DNA of 64,000 bases from NCBI GenBank assembly GCA_032158295.1, contig CM063252.1, forward strand, positions 19,550,036 to 19,614,035, written 5' to 3'. Each line of letters opens with the position of its first letter. Position 1 is the first letter of the stretch. Both the position numbers and the translations under genes were made by a program. Positions 1-12,200 of the stretch are shown here, piece by piece. The stretch comes from Pycnopodia helianthoides (lineage: Eukaryota; Echinodermata; Asteroidea; Forcipulatida; Asteriidae). The notes below the pieces were generated by a model. The model worked only from the letters and a program-made list of their open reading frames with translations. It was not told the origin of the DNA and ran no database searches.

Positions 1-47
1 GAGGATACTGGTCTTTGACAATTACCCAAAGAATACACTGCCATTAA
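1..47. mobile_element. Right end of a TTAA-flanked MITE, cut by the window edge
   Basis: The first 47 bases match the right ends of the fuller copies at 20690-21076, 28378-28749 and 61137-61491, including the shared GTCTTTGACAATTACC block. The copy ends at a TTAA (44-47). It lies 64 bp upstream of the sulfotransferase start codon, so it may be in or near that gene's promoter or 5' UTR. Confidence 0.7.
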
Positions 48-110
48 CACGGTCTTAATTAATGGCATTCCTCACCCAACCGTTACAGAGAAACGTTGGC
101 GAGTTACAAC

Positions 111-2706
111 ATGGCCAACATGAAGCATCATGATGATAATAGTAATAATACTGACTACTACCAGGAAGCATTGGGATGCAAACGAATTGGAGGCATCTTG
201 TATGCTGAATTTGTGACACAGCGATCCCTGAATGCTGTTAAAAACTATGACGTACGTTACGATGACGTATGGATTTGTGCATTCCCAAAGGCAGGTGCGT
301 GTATTTTGCTTGGGGAAAATGGGTATGTTAGTATTATTCTTTTCGAGCGTGCAACTTTTGTTGGTTTCTTAAAAGAATATATTACGCTTAACTCTGCTTA
401 CAAAACTTAACCAAAGCTGAAGTAACAAAAACTTATGTATGGATTGTGACCTTTGGCTGAGTGATGAATACAATCAATTTGAACATAATGTATTTGTCAT
501 TGACACGAATTGCTTATCAGTCCAGGAGGAGAGTATAGGGCTAACTATATATTAAGTGCTTGTTTTCATCTGTAAACCAATTTTAACCTCAGACGATGCA
601 AGTTTGAGCAAGTTTCCATTGATTGCTCCACTCCAACCAGGAGTACAAAATGGATCTACCAATTTTAATTGCATTCTCTTCAATGTATTTCTTACCAGGA
701 AACCATTGGGTGTGTGAAATTGTTAAACTAATCCACGCTGATGGTTACAAGGACAAAATCGATCGCAGTAGGTTGGCGACTGTAATATCTTTCGATAGAT
801 ACCTCGACAGAGAGCCTCAATATGAAGAGGCAATGCGCTGGGAGTCACCGAGAGTGTTTGATTCGCATCTGTATGAAAACTTACTACCAACACAGCTTCG
901 TCAAGGCAAAGGAAAGGTATGTTTGCTGTGTTTATTTTTAAGGAACTATCAATCAATCAACATCAGATTCGACCGAACGCGTACAGGAGAGCTATTTCGA
1001 TCGTTATTGAATTTTTAAAACTCATTCGGCTTAAAACAAAGCTCGTACCATTGGCTGGTGGATTTTTTCTAGTATACACAAAATCATATGTTGAAAACAT
1101 CGTCTAGAATTTGACAAAACATCACCGATCAACTTTCTAAAACACAAGGTTTAATTACTATACAATTTGGAATGATTTTTTTTACTGACAACTTAGGTAC
1201 TTAAATAAAAAAATTCTGTTTCTTTCTGTAACAAGATCATCTTTCTAATCAGAAACCCCAAGGATAGTGCCGTCTCCTACTATCATTTCCTAAAGCCAAG
1301 GAATTATCCTAATTTCTGTACTTGGGATACATTTGTCGAGGTGTATGGCACAGAAAACAGTAAGTTTGTTTACATGTATCGGATTTGATTTCGGATAAGA
1401 TACGAGTTTAGGCTATAAAACCTTTTTAAAACTAGTTTCAGAATACAGCTATAATATATGAATGGTTATTCCTTGTAAGTAAATACAAAATATTCTTCAA
1501 GTAACATAATTCGAAAAAAAATTAACAAATCGCAGTATTTGTTATACTAAATTGTATCTTTCAAAACGTTTCCCTTTAAATTACCGAGAGGGATTACACA
1601 AAAATATATTGTGCACTTAAAGTCCCAAACATTGTAAAATTTATCAAACAACAAAACATTTACTTTGATTGAGAATATGCAGCCAAGCAAAAGCTGGTCA
1701 GGGAAAACTCTATAATGGCTCAATAAAAGCATGGCAGATGTGACACTCTTAAGATCCAATATTGGATTATTGTGGCTGAGATAACACTTGTGTTTTTCAC
1801 TCAGTGAGATGGGGTTCTTGGTACGATCATACCATCAGTTTCGTTGACAAAATGCCCGATTATAAGAATCTTCTAATGCTGAAGTACGAGGATATTAAGT
1901 CCGTAAGTATCAGTTAAGAGTAGATTTTTAGAGACACTAATTGGTGTACATTACTCATGTTTGCAGTACTCTTCAACGCTGTCTTTATGTACACGTACGC
2001 TATTACAATTATTTATATGTGTTGCTAATTGCATTTTGGTGCATTTATTACTATTATACTTTGAAAGAATAAGATTCTTAAAATGAACTTTTCAGGAAGA
2101 ATCTGGTCAACGCTGGAGCTTTTTAATTAAAGTTCAATGTCCAAAGTTTTAACAACCTGTGTTGTACTTCGTTCCATCTTACAAGGCTTCCTATACACCA
2201 TTATTCCTTCAAAGGAGTCTCAACAATATTGTTAAAAACACAAAGTTTGACATGGGTTAAATTCCTCAAATTAATTATTTACCTCACCTCTATATCAGGA
2301 TACACGTGGTGCTGTCTTGAAGATTGCGGGATTTCTTGACATTTCTCTTAGTGACGAAGCCCTGGATAGAGTTGTATCAAACGCCAATATCACATCAATG
2401 AAGAAGACGTTTTTCGTTAACGGCGAGGGAACCTTCGGGGAAAAAACAACACTTGGTAAACATGGTTTCCCCCACGTTATGAGGAAAGGTATGTCAAGGG
2501 AATCTGATATTTGTTGTCCGTGAATGTTTATCGACTTCGTTTGTTGTACTTTTTCATGTTAGTTCAGCCACTGTGTTGTGTCTTCTTATTCTTTAGGAAT
2601 TGTTGGCGACTGGAAAAATATGTTTACAACTGCTCAAAGTGAGGCATTTGATGGGATTTACAAGCAAAGAATGGCCGGAACTGGACTTCATCTACAATTT
2701 GAGTAA
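111..2706 (+). CDS. Cytosolic-type sulfotransferase (SULT family), six exons, complete
   Basis: The enzyme should transfer sulfate from PAPS to a hydroxyl or amine of a small molecule in the cytosol. Exons, all with GT-AG borders and consistent phase, are 111-294, 699-916, 1236-1359, 1805-1902, 2299-2488 and 2597-2706, giving 307 aa, the usual SULT length. Visible motifs are the 5'-phosphosulfate loop FPKAGNHW (58-65, spanning intron 1), SPRVFDSHL with the catalytic His118, the 3'-phosphate loop [14 protein letters not shown] (139-152), [16 protein letters not shown], and the C-terminal [10 protein letters not shown] (270-279). The P-loop is unusual: the family typically has PKSGTTW, here PKAGNHW, keeping the Lys but losing Ser and both Thr. 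ATG 111 is the first in-frame ATG; a second lies at residue 4. Substrate class cannot be told from sequence. Confidence 0.93.
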
Positions 2707-2728
2707 ACAGTCATCAGACTTTAATTGC

Positions 2729-2734
2729 AATAAA
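2729..2734 (+). promoter_or_regulatory. Poly(A) signal of the sulfotransferase gene
   Basis: An AATAAA lies 23 bases after the sulfotransferase stop codon, giving a very short 3' UTR if it is used. Confidence 0.55.
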
Positions 2735-4930
2735 ACTCAAATATAAACTAGATCTTATACAAGTTGTAGGTGTTTGTAAACAAACAAAAAGCTGTTCCGT
2801 TTTTTTTTTAACTTTGATGAAACGCTCCAAACCTCTAAAGTGAGCCTGACCTTCAGATAGAAGACCCTTGATCGTTGACAGGCCTTTATTTTGACTTTGA
2901 GTGTGCCTAAAAACCTAAACGTGATCTTCATTCTGATAATGACTGTCAAACTGATTTTCAACCTGACCCTATGAACCTAACCCTAACTTTCACCTTCATG
3001 CTAACTTAACCATGTGCTATATAGAACCCCAATTCATAGCCTCACCCCCACCTGGTGCACGGATGAATTTTTAAAGTTTGGATTTCCTGTTTAGACAGGA
3101 AGAAAGGCAAAATTGGGGTCACGTTTTCGTATAATGGTTAATGTGTTACCCTTATCCCACCCTTATATTGTCCACAAACTTAAAACCCCAAACTGTTTGG
3201 TCCGTATTGAACCTTAAACACAGACAAATGTGGCTTCTCGAGCGGTTTTATTAAAAGCCAAAATCAATGTTGTTTTTGTTCTGAAAATTAACCTTTAAAA
3301 ATCCTTACAAATTGGTAAAAACAAATTTCAAAAACACTACACCCATTTGTTGTGGTCTTTCAATATCAATACAATATACACAAACAATCAATATGAGCCG
3401 ATGCTCATTTAAAGGCTCAATTATGAGCCGAGGCCTGAGTATAGACCCAGAAACTGATGAAACTTATTTACTCACGAAAGAGTGAAAAATAAAAGTTCTG
3501 GCTTTAGGAACCGGCGGTGAGAGACTAGACAGAGATAGGGAAAAGGCCTCAATCTAACTGGTTTGCATTGCAAATAAATTGAAGTTGTTATAATTTGTGT
3601 ACGTTTGAAATCTTTATGCCCTAATAAATAGGCCTAATTGATTGAAAGTCAGATTATTGCTGGCTGCAGTTAAAACCAGCTTAAATCCATTTAGGCCTAT
3701 ATGATACTTTTTGAAACGGTTGACTTATCATTTGATTGAAATTATCAATTAGTTGATGAGGCCACTGAGGTGTGTTTATGATTTGGTTATGAATAAATTA
3801 TATAGAGGTTTCGCAAGTCCGTGACTTTGCAAATAGATTTTTTTGTATCAAAAGTTTAGGCGCGTTTGCATGACGTGTAACTTTGGGGATTATGTGTATG
3901 TGAAAAACAAGTTCATAAATACACGGTAAGACCAGGCTGATCAGCAAATTTGCATGCAGCCCCTAATTGGGAGCCAGATGTGACGTTCGGAAGAACGGTC
4001 GGTGTTTGGGAAATGTTTAAATCTAAAATAATATTTGGTTTTATTTGTTTTAGTAAGATGTTTCAGTAGTTATTTTGTAACATTTGGTTTAAAAGGTGGT
4101 TGTTGTCATTGGTTAAAAATGTTTAGCCTTCGAGAAAGACTCTGCTAGGTTCGAAACGTCAGTCCACTAACTAATTTTTTTGTTAAATATTCCCTAAAAT
4201 ACAGTGTAATATAATACGAAAATGATAAGGGGAAAAATCATTGTTTTCAAACTTTAAGAATTCGTAGCAGAGAGTTTTGCGTTGTCTTAACACATGCCTA
4301 ATTACCTATAGTGTTTATTATAAGTATTGTTTTACTTCTTTATAATAGCGACTGAATCAATGCGTTGAGCCTCATTAATAATTTGAAGGCCTTCGACAGA
4401 GTTGAGGGTCAACGGTCAATACTTTCATGGAATTTTTGTATGTTCCGAAAAATAGTGTATTAGGGTTTTTGACTCTCCGTTTCAGGTGATTTGGGCGTTT
4501 TTTTAGACCCTGAAAATTGTTCATATACTTTGCTCACAGGCATAGGGCCCCTTTCCTAAAGATAACTGTTTTTCTGTTTGGAAATTAGCGCTCCTCTCAG
4601 AGCGTTATTTTCTTTGTGACGTTGTTAACTTTTTATTCAGACATTTCTCTCTCATTGAATTAACTTGACGTAAATTGTAGATTGTCAAATTTGTTTTATG
4701 TAATAAATGGAGCTAAAATGGCTCTTTTTTGAAAAAGTCTTTTTATAGCATAAAGTCAAAAACTACAGAGAAAACTACAGAGAAAACTCAAGATTTGAGA
4801 CAAACAGAAACGACAACATACAATGAACTAGACAATACCAACTGAACACCTAAACATTACAAACTAATTCAGCTTACAACCACAAGAGGGCGACATAACA
4901 TCTCCGCGGTCTGTCCGCAATATTATTTCA
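2735..4930. other. Gene-free stretch
   Basis: No supportable exon is seen. At 3799-3815 there is a single TATAGAGGTTTCGCAAG end matching the terminal repeat of the element at 57552-58137. At 4128-4165 there is a fragment of the GAAAGACTCTGCTAGG...CGAAACG repeat that recurs near 42200 and 61640. The rest is AT-rich and not recognised. Confidence 0.5.
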
Positions 4931-5700
4931 GGATGTCGGACACTTCGTACCTTTGCCACTTCGTACCCTGGACACTTCGTACCTTCGGGACACTTCGTAC
5001 CTTCGGGACACTTCGTACCGTAACCAAATTGGTCACTTCGTACCGTGGGCGAGGTACGAAGTGACCATCAGCTGAGTCACTTCGTACCTTCAGCCGAGTG
5101 GCTTCGTACCTTCAGTAAAATGGGTATTTCCTCAATCACAAAATGTTCGTTGAGATACTCAATGAATTTTTATTTTGCTTAATTATGTGAATGTCCTTTT
5201 TCATCTAAAATGTTATTATTTTTATTGTATACAAATATCTTCAAACCCTATATTTTTGTTTTTATGTTCTCATTATCTCGGCCCGCAAATATGATATTGA
5301 ATACTTTCAAACTTTTTAAATGATTTTTAAATGTTTCATTTCAATGATTGTTTTTAAAATTGGTTGTTATAAAGTTGATCTGAAAGTGTACTGGTTTTGT
5401 ATTTGGGAAACCCTTTAGATTTGTTGTATGTTTTCATTTTCTCGACACGTAAATATGATATTAAATACTTCCGATGCTGAACTACAATTGACTTGAACTC
5501 AAGTCTAGTGAGAACGGGCCATTACTTAATTTTAGCGGTGTGACCCTAGTAGAAACGATGCACAAATCCTGAAGGTACGAAGTATCTTGTGAGAAGGTAC
5601 GAAGTGTCTTGTAAGAAGGTACGAAGTGTCCAAAGTCACTTCAAAAGGTACGAAGTGTCCAGGGTACGAAGTGGCAAAGGTACGAAGTGTCCTGACACCC
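4931..5700. mobile_element. Non-autonomous DNA transposon with subterminal CACTTCGTACC arrays
   Basis: The termini are inverted. The left begins GGATGTCGGACACTTCG and the right, read in reverse complement, begins GGGTGTCAGGACACTTCG. After a one-base offset the two ends match without mismatch for about 47 bp. TATTTCA occurs immediately outside both ends (4924-4930 and 5701-5707), a target-site duplication of 7 or 8 bp. The 11-mer CACTTCGTACC is repeated about eight times at the left end, once in inverted orientation, and its complement about six times at the right end. Two of these form a perfect hairpin (arms 5031-5044 and 5053-5066). The AT-rich middle has no transposase ORF. Duplication size suggests a hAT-like or related transposase, but no superfamily is proven. 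Confidence 0.85.
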
Positions 5701-7849
5701 TATTTCACATCACCGCGCCGAGGGGTCCCCTAGAGATTCTGTGTCCCCACCCCTTAATATCTACTATTGGGGACAGAATCTCAGGAGGAAATTTTATGGG
5801 AAATTAACATGGGCTGAAGGAGGTTGATTCAAAAGAGGACACTAGCAGAAGTCCGTGTCCTTTTTTATGTTTGTACCATAGAGCAATATATATAGCTCTA
5901 TGGTTTGTACACAGTTCGCCGTAGGGCCTACAGAGAATGGACAGAATCTCCTGTCAAACCGGAGAAGTAGATCATGCATGACGCCATGAGGTATAAAGAG
6001 GATTTCTTTAAATCTGAATTTAAAAAATAATAACAGCTATTTTTTTCACCAGGCAGACACCAAAACAAGTCTGAATTCAGACAAAGCTTTGACATTTCTC
6101 ATCTCTGAATTTAGAGCTACTCTTCAATATGTGATTTTCTTCAATACTTCCTCAAGCAAGTATTTTCAGATCCATCGAGTGAAATAAAATGTTCCTTTAA
6201 ACATTCCCCGGCACCTTCCCCAACTGTGATAACGGAAGTTCAATCTATTCTACATTAAAAAATACATATCCTCCTGACACTTATTTTTTATCATGCTTAT
6301 ACTGTATTATTAGTATAGTAGCGACGAAATTTCGGACCATGAACTAAACTCAGCAGAGCAGCATCACTGACTGTCGTGTCACTGTTAAGTGTTATTAACG
6401 AGTGTAGTGATTATTTGTTTGCACAAAATTATGCAAGAGGCTTTGGTAATGAATGTAGTAGAAGTCTGGCTCCGTTAGTGTGCAAAAGCCATGCCGTAAA
6501 GTGTTTTTAGTCTCAAGTGTAGCCCTAAGTGTTGGCCTAAGTCAGTGTTAACTCTTACGCTGTGTAGAATATGACATTGACTAAAAAAGTAATTGACAAC
6601 GATGACAACACTCAATTGAATTCCAAAGTTAAAACAGTGAAGTATTGTCCAAACAGCAACTGAAAACTTACCAAAATGTTCAATAAAGTTGGTTCAGCAC
6701 ACTCAGTCAAGTCCTCCAAACTTCCCAGGTTGCCGTAGGGATAGTTTTGTGATAAGAAGATACAATTATATTATTATTGTATCATATACCTAAGCACCAA
6801 AGCTGAGCAGACGATAATTGTGAAAAAGTGACGAACCAAAAGCACGCGCCGAATTCGTGAACGAAATGTTGTGATACCGCCCTCTATTGTTTGCATGTGG
6901 AATCAATTTTTGATGCAGCCTCGTTCTTCCTCCTTGGTGCCGTTCTTTCTCTCTGATAATTTAAGAGAAGCACGGTCGACCATCTGGGAAAAAGGTGATT
7001 TTTGATCTCGTGCTCAAACGAGGGATGTTGTGTAAGAAAATGACAGTCTCTGTGTCGACTCTCGTCAGCTAGCTGTACTGTGTGTATGTGGCACTGAAAG
7101 TGGGATTTTCTCGAGATGTGTCTAAACTGCAAAATTATTGATGCTGGTTTCTCTTCATGCCCTAGTTTTGTTTCCAATTTGAGTATGAGAGGTGCAGCCA
7201 CCATGGAATAACACAGGGTAAAGCTAGTGTTTAAAAAAAAAATTAAATGAGTAATTGAATATAATCTGTCAGTGGGTGGTTAATGGTCAGTACCGGTACT
7301 CCCCCTCATCCGATCCTCCTCTCTCCCGGCCCCCGGCCGGCCCCTGGCATGCCTGTGCATGCTGGGGATCGGGAGTGGGATGGGGAGTCCTGTACCATGT
7401 GTATATGCTCGGCAGGGACCCGAGCTAACGACTGGTAGATTGATAAAATTGAGCCAATAATTTTGCTTTGTTATATTATTAATCAATTGCCCTTGTTGTA
7501 CATGTAATGTGAAATGTTTTATAAAATTATTTATAATTACATACTAATAAATATTATAATCTTCAATTTGCATTCTGAGGGAAAAGGTCACAGAAATTTT
7601 AGGAAATGGGTATTGCCGAAATAAAGCCGAAATGGCACTGATGATGAAAAACATCATGGCTTGGTCTTTGATTTGAACAGTTAGTAGCTTCATATGCAAC
7701 TAAATGGTCTAAATTTTGAGCCCAGTTAAAATCTTGTCGGCTACTCGTAGACACGACACACGTGTCAAAGTCAAAAAGGTACTCCTACATGCAGTCCTAC
7801 AAGTACAACTATGACGAGGTTTGTTCCACTATCATCTCCTTGACCATAA
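5701..7849. other. Gene-free stretch, possible upstream region of IBTK
   Basis: No confident exon is seen. A short palindrome (ACCATAGAGC...GCTCTATGGT, 5875-5904) and three GACAGAATCTC-like motifs in both orientations (about 5730-5950) are visible. The stretch 6850-7220 is less AT-rich than its surroundings and ends in a GG|GTAAAG donor-like site near 7217. It could hold a non-coding first exon of IBTK, but nothing proves it. Confidence 0.35.
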
Positions 7850-8285
7850 TAATAGTAATAATAATAATAGTGGCTTCTTATATAGCGCTCATATCCGTCA
7901 CTCAGTGACGCTCAAGGCGCTTCAACAGTCGGTATTTCTGCAAGGTATATATGTGGACCTACTTTTTGAAGTTTGAGACCTATTCCTTTACATAGCACAA
8001 TGTAATGGTTTACAAGGTGATGTGGCGCAATATGCTGCCAATCAAACCAGGAACACCGGGGCGAACCCCTTCTCTTTTCGATAAGTGCACTGGGTTCTTT
8101 TACGTGCATTACACAACACACGGGACCAACGACTTTACGTCCCATCCGAAGGACGAAGCAATAATGGTTAAGTGTCTTGCTTAAGGACACAAGTGTCGCG
8201 ACTGGGACTCGAACCCACACTCTGCTGAACAGAAACATCAGAGCTTGAATCCGGTGCTCTTATCTGCTCGGCCATGACACGCCAC
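7850..8285 (-). mobile_element. tRNA-derived SINE, near full length
   Basis: Read on the minus strand it starts with a tRNA-like head: A-box-like GTGGCCGAGCAGATAAGAGC and a B-box-like GGGTTCGAGTCCCAG. It then has a body and a tail ending GCGCTATATAAGAAGCC followed by ATT repeats. It is nearly identical to the plus-strand copy at 19170-19592 apart from a roughly 12-base internal difference, so both are probably recent insertions. The ORF across it is not a gene. Confidence 0.85.
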
Positions 8286-8619
8286 GATGGTGATGATAGC
8301 GGAACAAAGTTTCATGGTTCTATTAAAAGAGGGTGATACTGTAAACCAGGCTCTTTTAAGAAGTTTCAAATTGTGTTTTTCATTATTCGGCCAATGCCAG
8401 CAAAATGTCCACGACTAAAAAAAATAGTTTTTATCCTTTTTGAATGGATGAAAATGGAAACTGAAAAGAATTTCCCATCAGAATTGTACACTGTTCAACA
8501 GTTACGTTTGCATCACAATTCTTTTTCTTAAATTTCTTTTCAAATCGTTTTTATAAAAAAAATAGCGCTTTAATACTAATAGTTATTATTATTATTTGTT
8601 TGCCTTTTAAAAATTGCAG

Positions 8620-8960
8620 GTTACATCCTTTTGCCATTATGGAGGCCCAGTAGCCTTTGGTAGCCTCTTGGGCTACACTTGGCTTGGGGCTTAGGTTTAG
8701 GCTGTGGAGCAGTTAACAACCAGGCTCAGATAAATTCTTCTAAAGATCAACCCTCTCCATCACTGACTTTGATCAGTGATTCAACTGGTCCCTCAAAGCT
8801 TGTTGATGGTGCTTCTCTAGGACAAGAATCTGAAGAATCCAGCTGTCATTTTTTCTGGTGCTAAACCCAACAGTTTAACAGCCCATGTATTTTTAACAAA
8901 ACCTGTAAATGATTTTCATCTGAAGGTTTTTAAAAAATCTTTAAAAAACCAAAAGTCGTG
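8620..8960 (+). other. IBTK: Putative 5' UTR part of the first coding exon of IBTK
   Basis: A good acceptor (pyrimidine-rich, then AAATTGCAG) ends at 8619, and no intron is needed between it and the IBTK start codon at 8961. Several in-frame stops separate the upstream open stretch (8679-8864) from the IBTK frame, so this is read as untranslated. The upstream exon it would join was not identified. Confidence 0.35.
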
Positions 8961-9284
8961 ATGAATACTAAGTTGGACAATGACTGCACGCCACGCTGTC
9001 GCTCTGTGAGGTGCGCTGCTAACTTGATTTCCGTTGTCACACGAGGAACAACTCACCAGATCAAGTGTTTCTTCAACACCTGTCAGAATGCCTCGCATGT
9101 CTCCGACAGGTTTGGTCGCACCACCTTGCACATGGCAGCATCTTGCGGCAAGTTTGAGATTGTGGATTGGTTGTTGTCGGAGAAGCACGCCAGTCTTAGC
9201 ACCGAGGATCTTGAGTCTGGTTGGACAGCACTGCATCGAAGTATCTTCCATGGGCAGGTGATAGCTGCAGTTTACCTCATTCAT
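8961..9284 (+). CDS. IBTK: IBTK exon 1: N-terminus and ankyrin repeats
   Basis: Residues 1-108. The start MNTKLDNDCTPRCRS parallels the vertebrate DCT.KCRS N-terminus. Two ankyrin-type units follow: DRFGRTTLHMAASCGKFEIV and ESGWTALHRSIFHGQ. The exon ends LIH|gtaagt and joins HGASLEKHDNENLTALELAM in exon 2, which completes the ankyrin region. ATG 8961 is preferred because it is the only ATG just upstream of the conserved block. Confidence 0.9.
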
Positions 9285-12200
9285 GTAAGTACCAAACAAA
9301 AAAGTGTAGATTCCACTCATTCTGTTTATATACCAACATATCTGGAACTTGTTACATAGAACAACATTAATGTTACAAGTAGGAAAGATACATACAAACA
9401 TTTTACAAAAAGTGCTCATAACCTAAACAAAACTGTCCCAAAATCATCAAAAGTTTTCTTAATATGTTATGGCTGAAATATAGTTCAAGTTTAATCATCA
9501 GATGTGCCTAATATTAGAAGAGTGAATATTGAAGCCCAATTTTTACAAGTATTTGTACTCGTTCCTAATGTATTTTAACTGGAACCATAGATAATTAACT
9601 ACACCTGACCTCCTGCAAGTATCTTGCTGTAGTGCTTAATAATGAGCCTTGCCAGTACCTAAGCTACTATTAACACATGTACAATACAAAACAGGGCTCA
9701 AATTTGACACTGGACCGCAGGCCCGAGGCCAGTGATTTTAGTATTGGGCCAGTAAACTCATGACCGGACAAATCCGGCGGTCTTGTGATTTCAATTCAAT
9801 AACAATTTATGTAACTCACTCTATAATATCTTGTGAAGAGAAACAAATTATATTCAAATGTTGACTTCGAGTAATGATTAGAAATATAGTTGATACCTTT
9901 AAAGACAAATGAGGTAAATCTTCTCTTATATGTCTTCTTGCTTGTTCAATTAAAAGCAAAAACTGTGCAAGGAAGTTTTTTCTCAGTTTGAATCTGGTCT
10001 TGTAAAATTATTTCTGGTCCAGTAAAAATTTTGAGATACAAGTCCTGTGGTCTTGTGGATTTTTCCCCCAAATTCGAGCCCTGCAAAATATTTGAGATAG
10101 TTTACTCTTTAAACTATACAATTTGAGAGATAATTATACAATGTTTTATTTTCATCTTAGTCAGATAACTTTTCCTTTTTTCCTTTTTTTTTTTTTTTTT
10201 TTTACAGCATGGAGCCAGCTTGGAGAAACACGACAATGAGAACCTGACAGCTCTAGAGCTTGCCATGAAGGACCACCCTAAATATGCACAGTATGATCTC
10301 CATGGCCCTAGCCAGGTGTATACGTGGGGAAGCAATGCTAACTTTACCTTAGGTCATGGTAGAGGACAGAGTCGTAGCCAGCCAGATATTGTAGACCAGC
10401 TAAAGAAAGATGAGTTGAGCATCAAACAGGTGAAGATTTTTTTTCGTCCAACTCCAATCCATATGTTTACGACCATGTGAAGGCTGGAAGTGCAAAGTAC
10501 AAATAACTGACCCTATTTGTGAAGTGTCATGAGAGCTAGCGCACCAGGCTTACGCACCGGGCCAATTTTCATAGAGCTGCTTGAGCAGAAAGTAAAGCTT
10601 AACGATTTTCTGCTAAGCAAAGATGACGGTATACCAGTCAAAGATGGTACATGTTAAATGGTATTTGGGCTGGTAACCTTATTGTTGTAAGCATAATTTT
10701 GTTGTGAGCCCTAGGCTACTTTTTGTGCCTAGCATCTCTATGAAATTGGGCCCTGGTGTTGTCAGAGTGTGGGTTTGGTTGCCTGTCATTGTACTTGTGT
10801 ACTTGAACAAGACATTTAACCATAACTGCTTCACATAAAAGAACCCAGAACACTTATTTTTAAGAGAAGGGGTTTGCCCCCACTATTTCTGGCATGGTTG
10901 GCTGCCAGTTGTGCTGAATCACCTTGTATAACCTTACAAGGTGCTAAATCACAAAATGGGTGTCAGAATTCAAACAAAGCTCTCCATCCCTATGAAAACG
11001 TACAATAATACCTCTCTCATTAGCACTGTATTTACTTCTTGTTCAAGCTCAATATTTTCAAGTTTTTTAACCCCCCTCCGCTGGTATCACGGTCCTATGG
11101 GACAAGGAAAATCTCACAAATTTACATTTCAAATTTATGAAACTTCCACTGTTTGTCTTGCAGGCGGTGATGTGTAAATTCCACACAGTGTTTCTGAGCC
11201 AGAGTGGTAGGGTCTATACCTGTGGACATGGACAAGGAGGACGGCTTGGTCATAACAATGAGGAGGTTTGTCTGAAGCCACACCTTGTCAATGCCATGGA
11301 GAAGAAGGTGTGTGAAGCTGTAGCAGCAGCAAGAGACCACACCATGTTCCTGTTGGATGAGTGAGTAGCAACTACAACACTATCCTTTATTTACTTGTGA
11401 TCCTCTAAACTTCCCTATCCATCAGTGAAAGGTTAATATTTGTTTTAAAATGGTAGTAGGTCCACAGTATTTTTTTGTTTCAAAATGTTCAGTGGGACCA
11501 GTAAGAGCTGGTTGTTTCACAAATTTCCAAGGTTTTTCAGCTGTTTGTATTTCAGAGTGGTTGTTGAGTCACTTAGGTTGAGCCCAAGTCCAAGTCTTTA
11601 GTCACTTGTGTCAAGTCGAGTTTTGAGTCACCTGGGTCAAGCAGAGTTTGACCTTTTTATCAGGTGTCCGGGCCAATCAAAATGTTGTTACTAATGTGGG
11701 AGCGCCTTGAGCATCACTGAGTGATGGATATGAGCGCTGTATAAGATCCACTATTATTATTATTATTATTATTTAATAAAACATGTAAAGGCTGCCTCAA
11801 AAGCAAACTAAATCAATGTAACTCTGAAGCCTGAGGAAACCTGTAGACAAGGGTGCTTGCAATAAACACTGAGGTAAACTCCTACTATTCCACGACCAGT
11901 CAGGTCGGAATTTGAACCTACACCAGAATTTGAATCCACACTCTGTGACAGAACTTGAACATAGTACACTAGCCCACTCCACCACACAGCTCCAATACAG
12001 TGTTCCATCTCCTACTCTGTTTTTTTTTTATACGGGTGAGAATAATGCCTGGGCCCAATTTCATTGAGCCGCTTAAGCACAAAAAGTAGCTAAGCACAAC
12101 AAAATTTTGATTACCAGAATAAGGTTACCAACCAAAGTCATATGTACAATCTGTGACTGATATCCTGCTTATGTGTGCTTAGCAGAAAGTTGCTAAGCAT

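Noticed and set aside
4939..5690. Regularly spaced CACTTCGTACC repeats resembling a CRISPR array
   Set aside because: Spacing is irregular, the repeats flip orientation between ends and within the left cluster, and target duplication marks a transposon in a eukaryotic genome.
6884..7204. 106-codon minus-strand ORF upstream of IBTK
   Set aside because: No domain or paralogue is recognised; composition is ordinary and it may overlap a non-coding first exon on the plus strand.
7912..8238. 108-codon ORF (and its twin at 19215-19529)
   Set aside because: Both are translations of the same SINE in opposite orientation; the tRNA boxes and tail explain the sequence.
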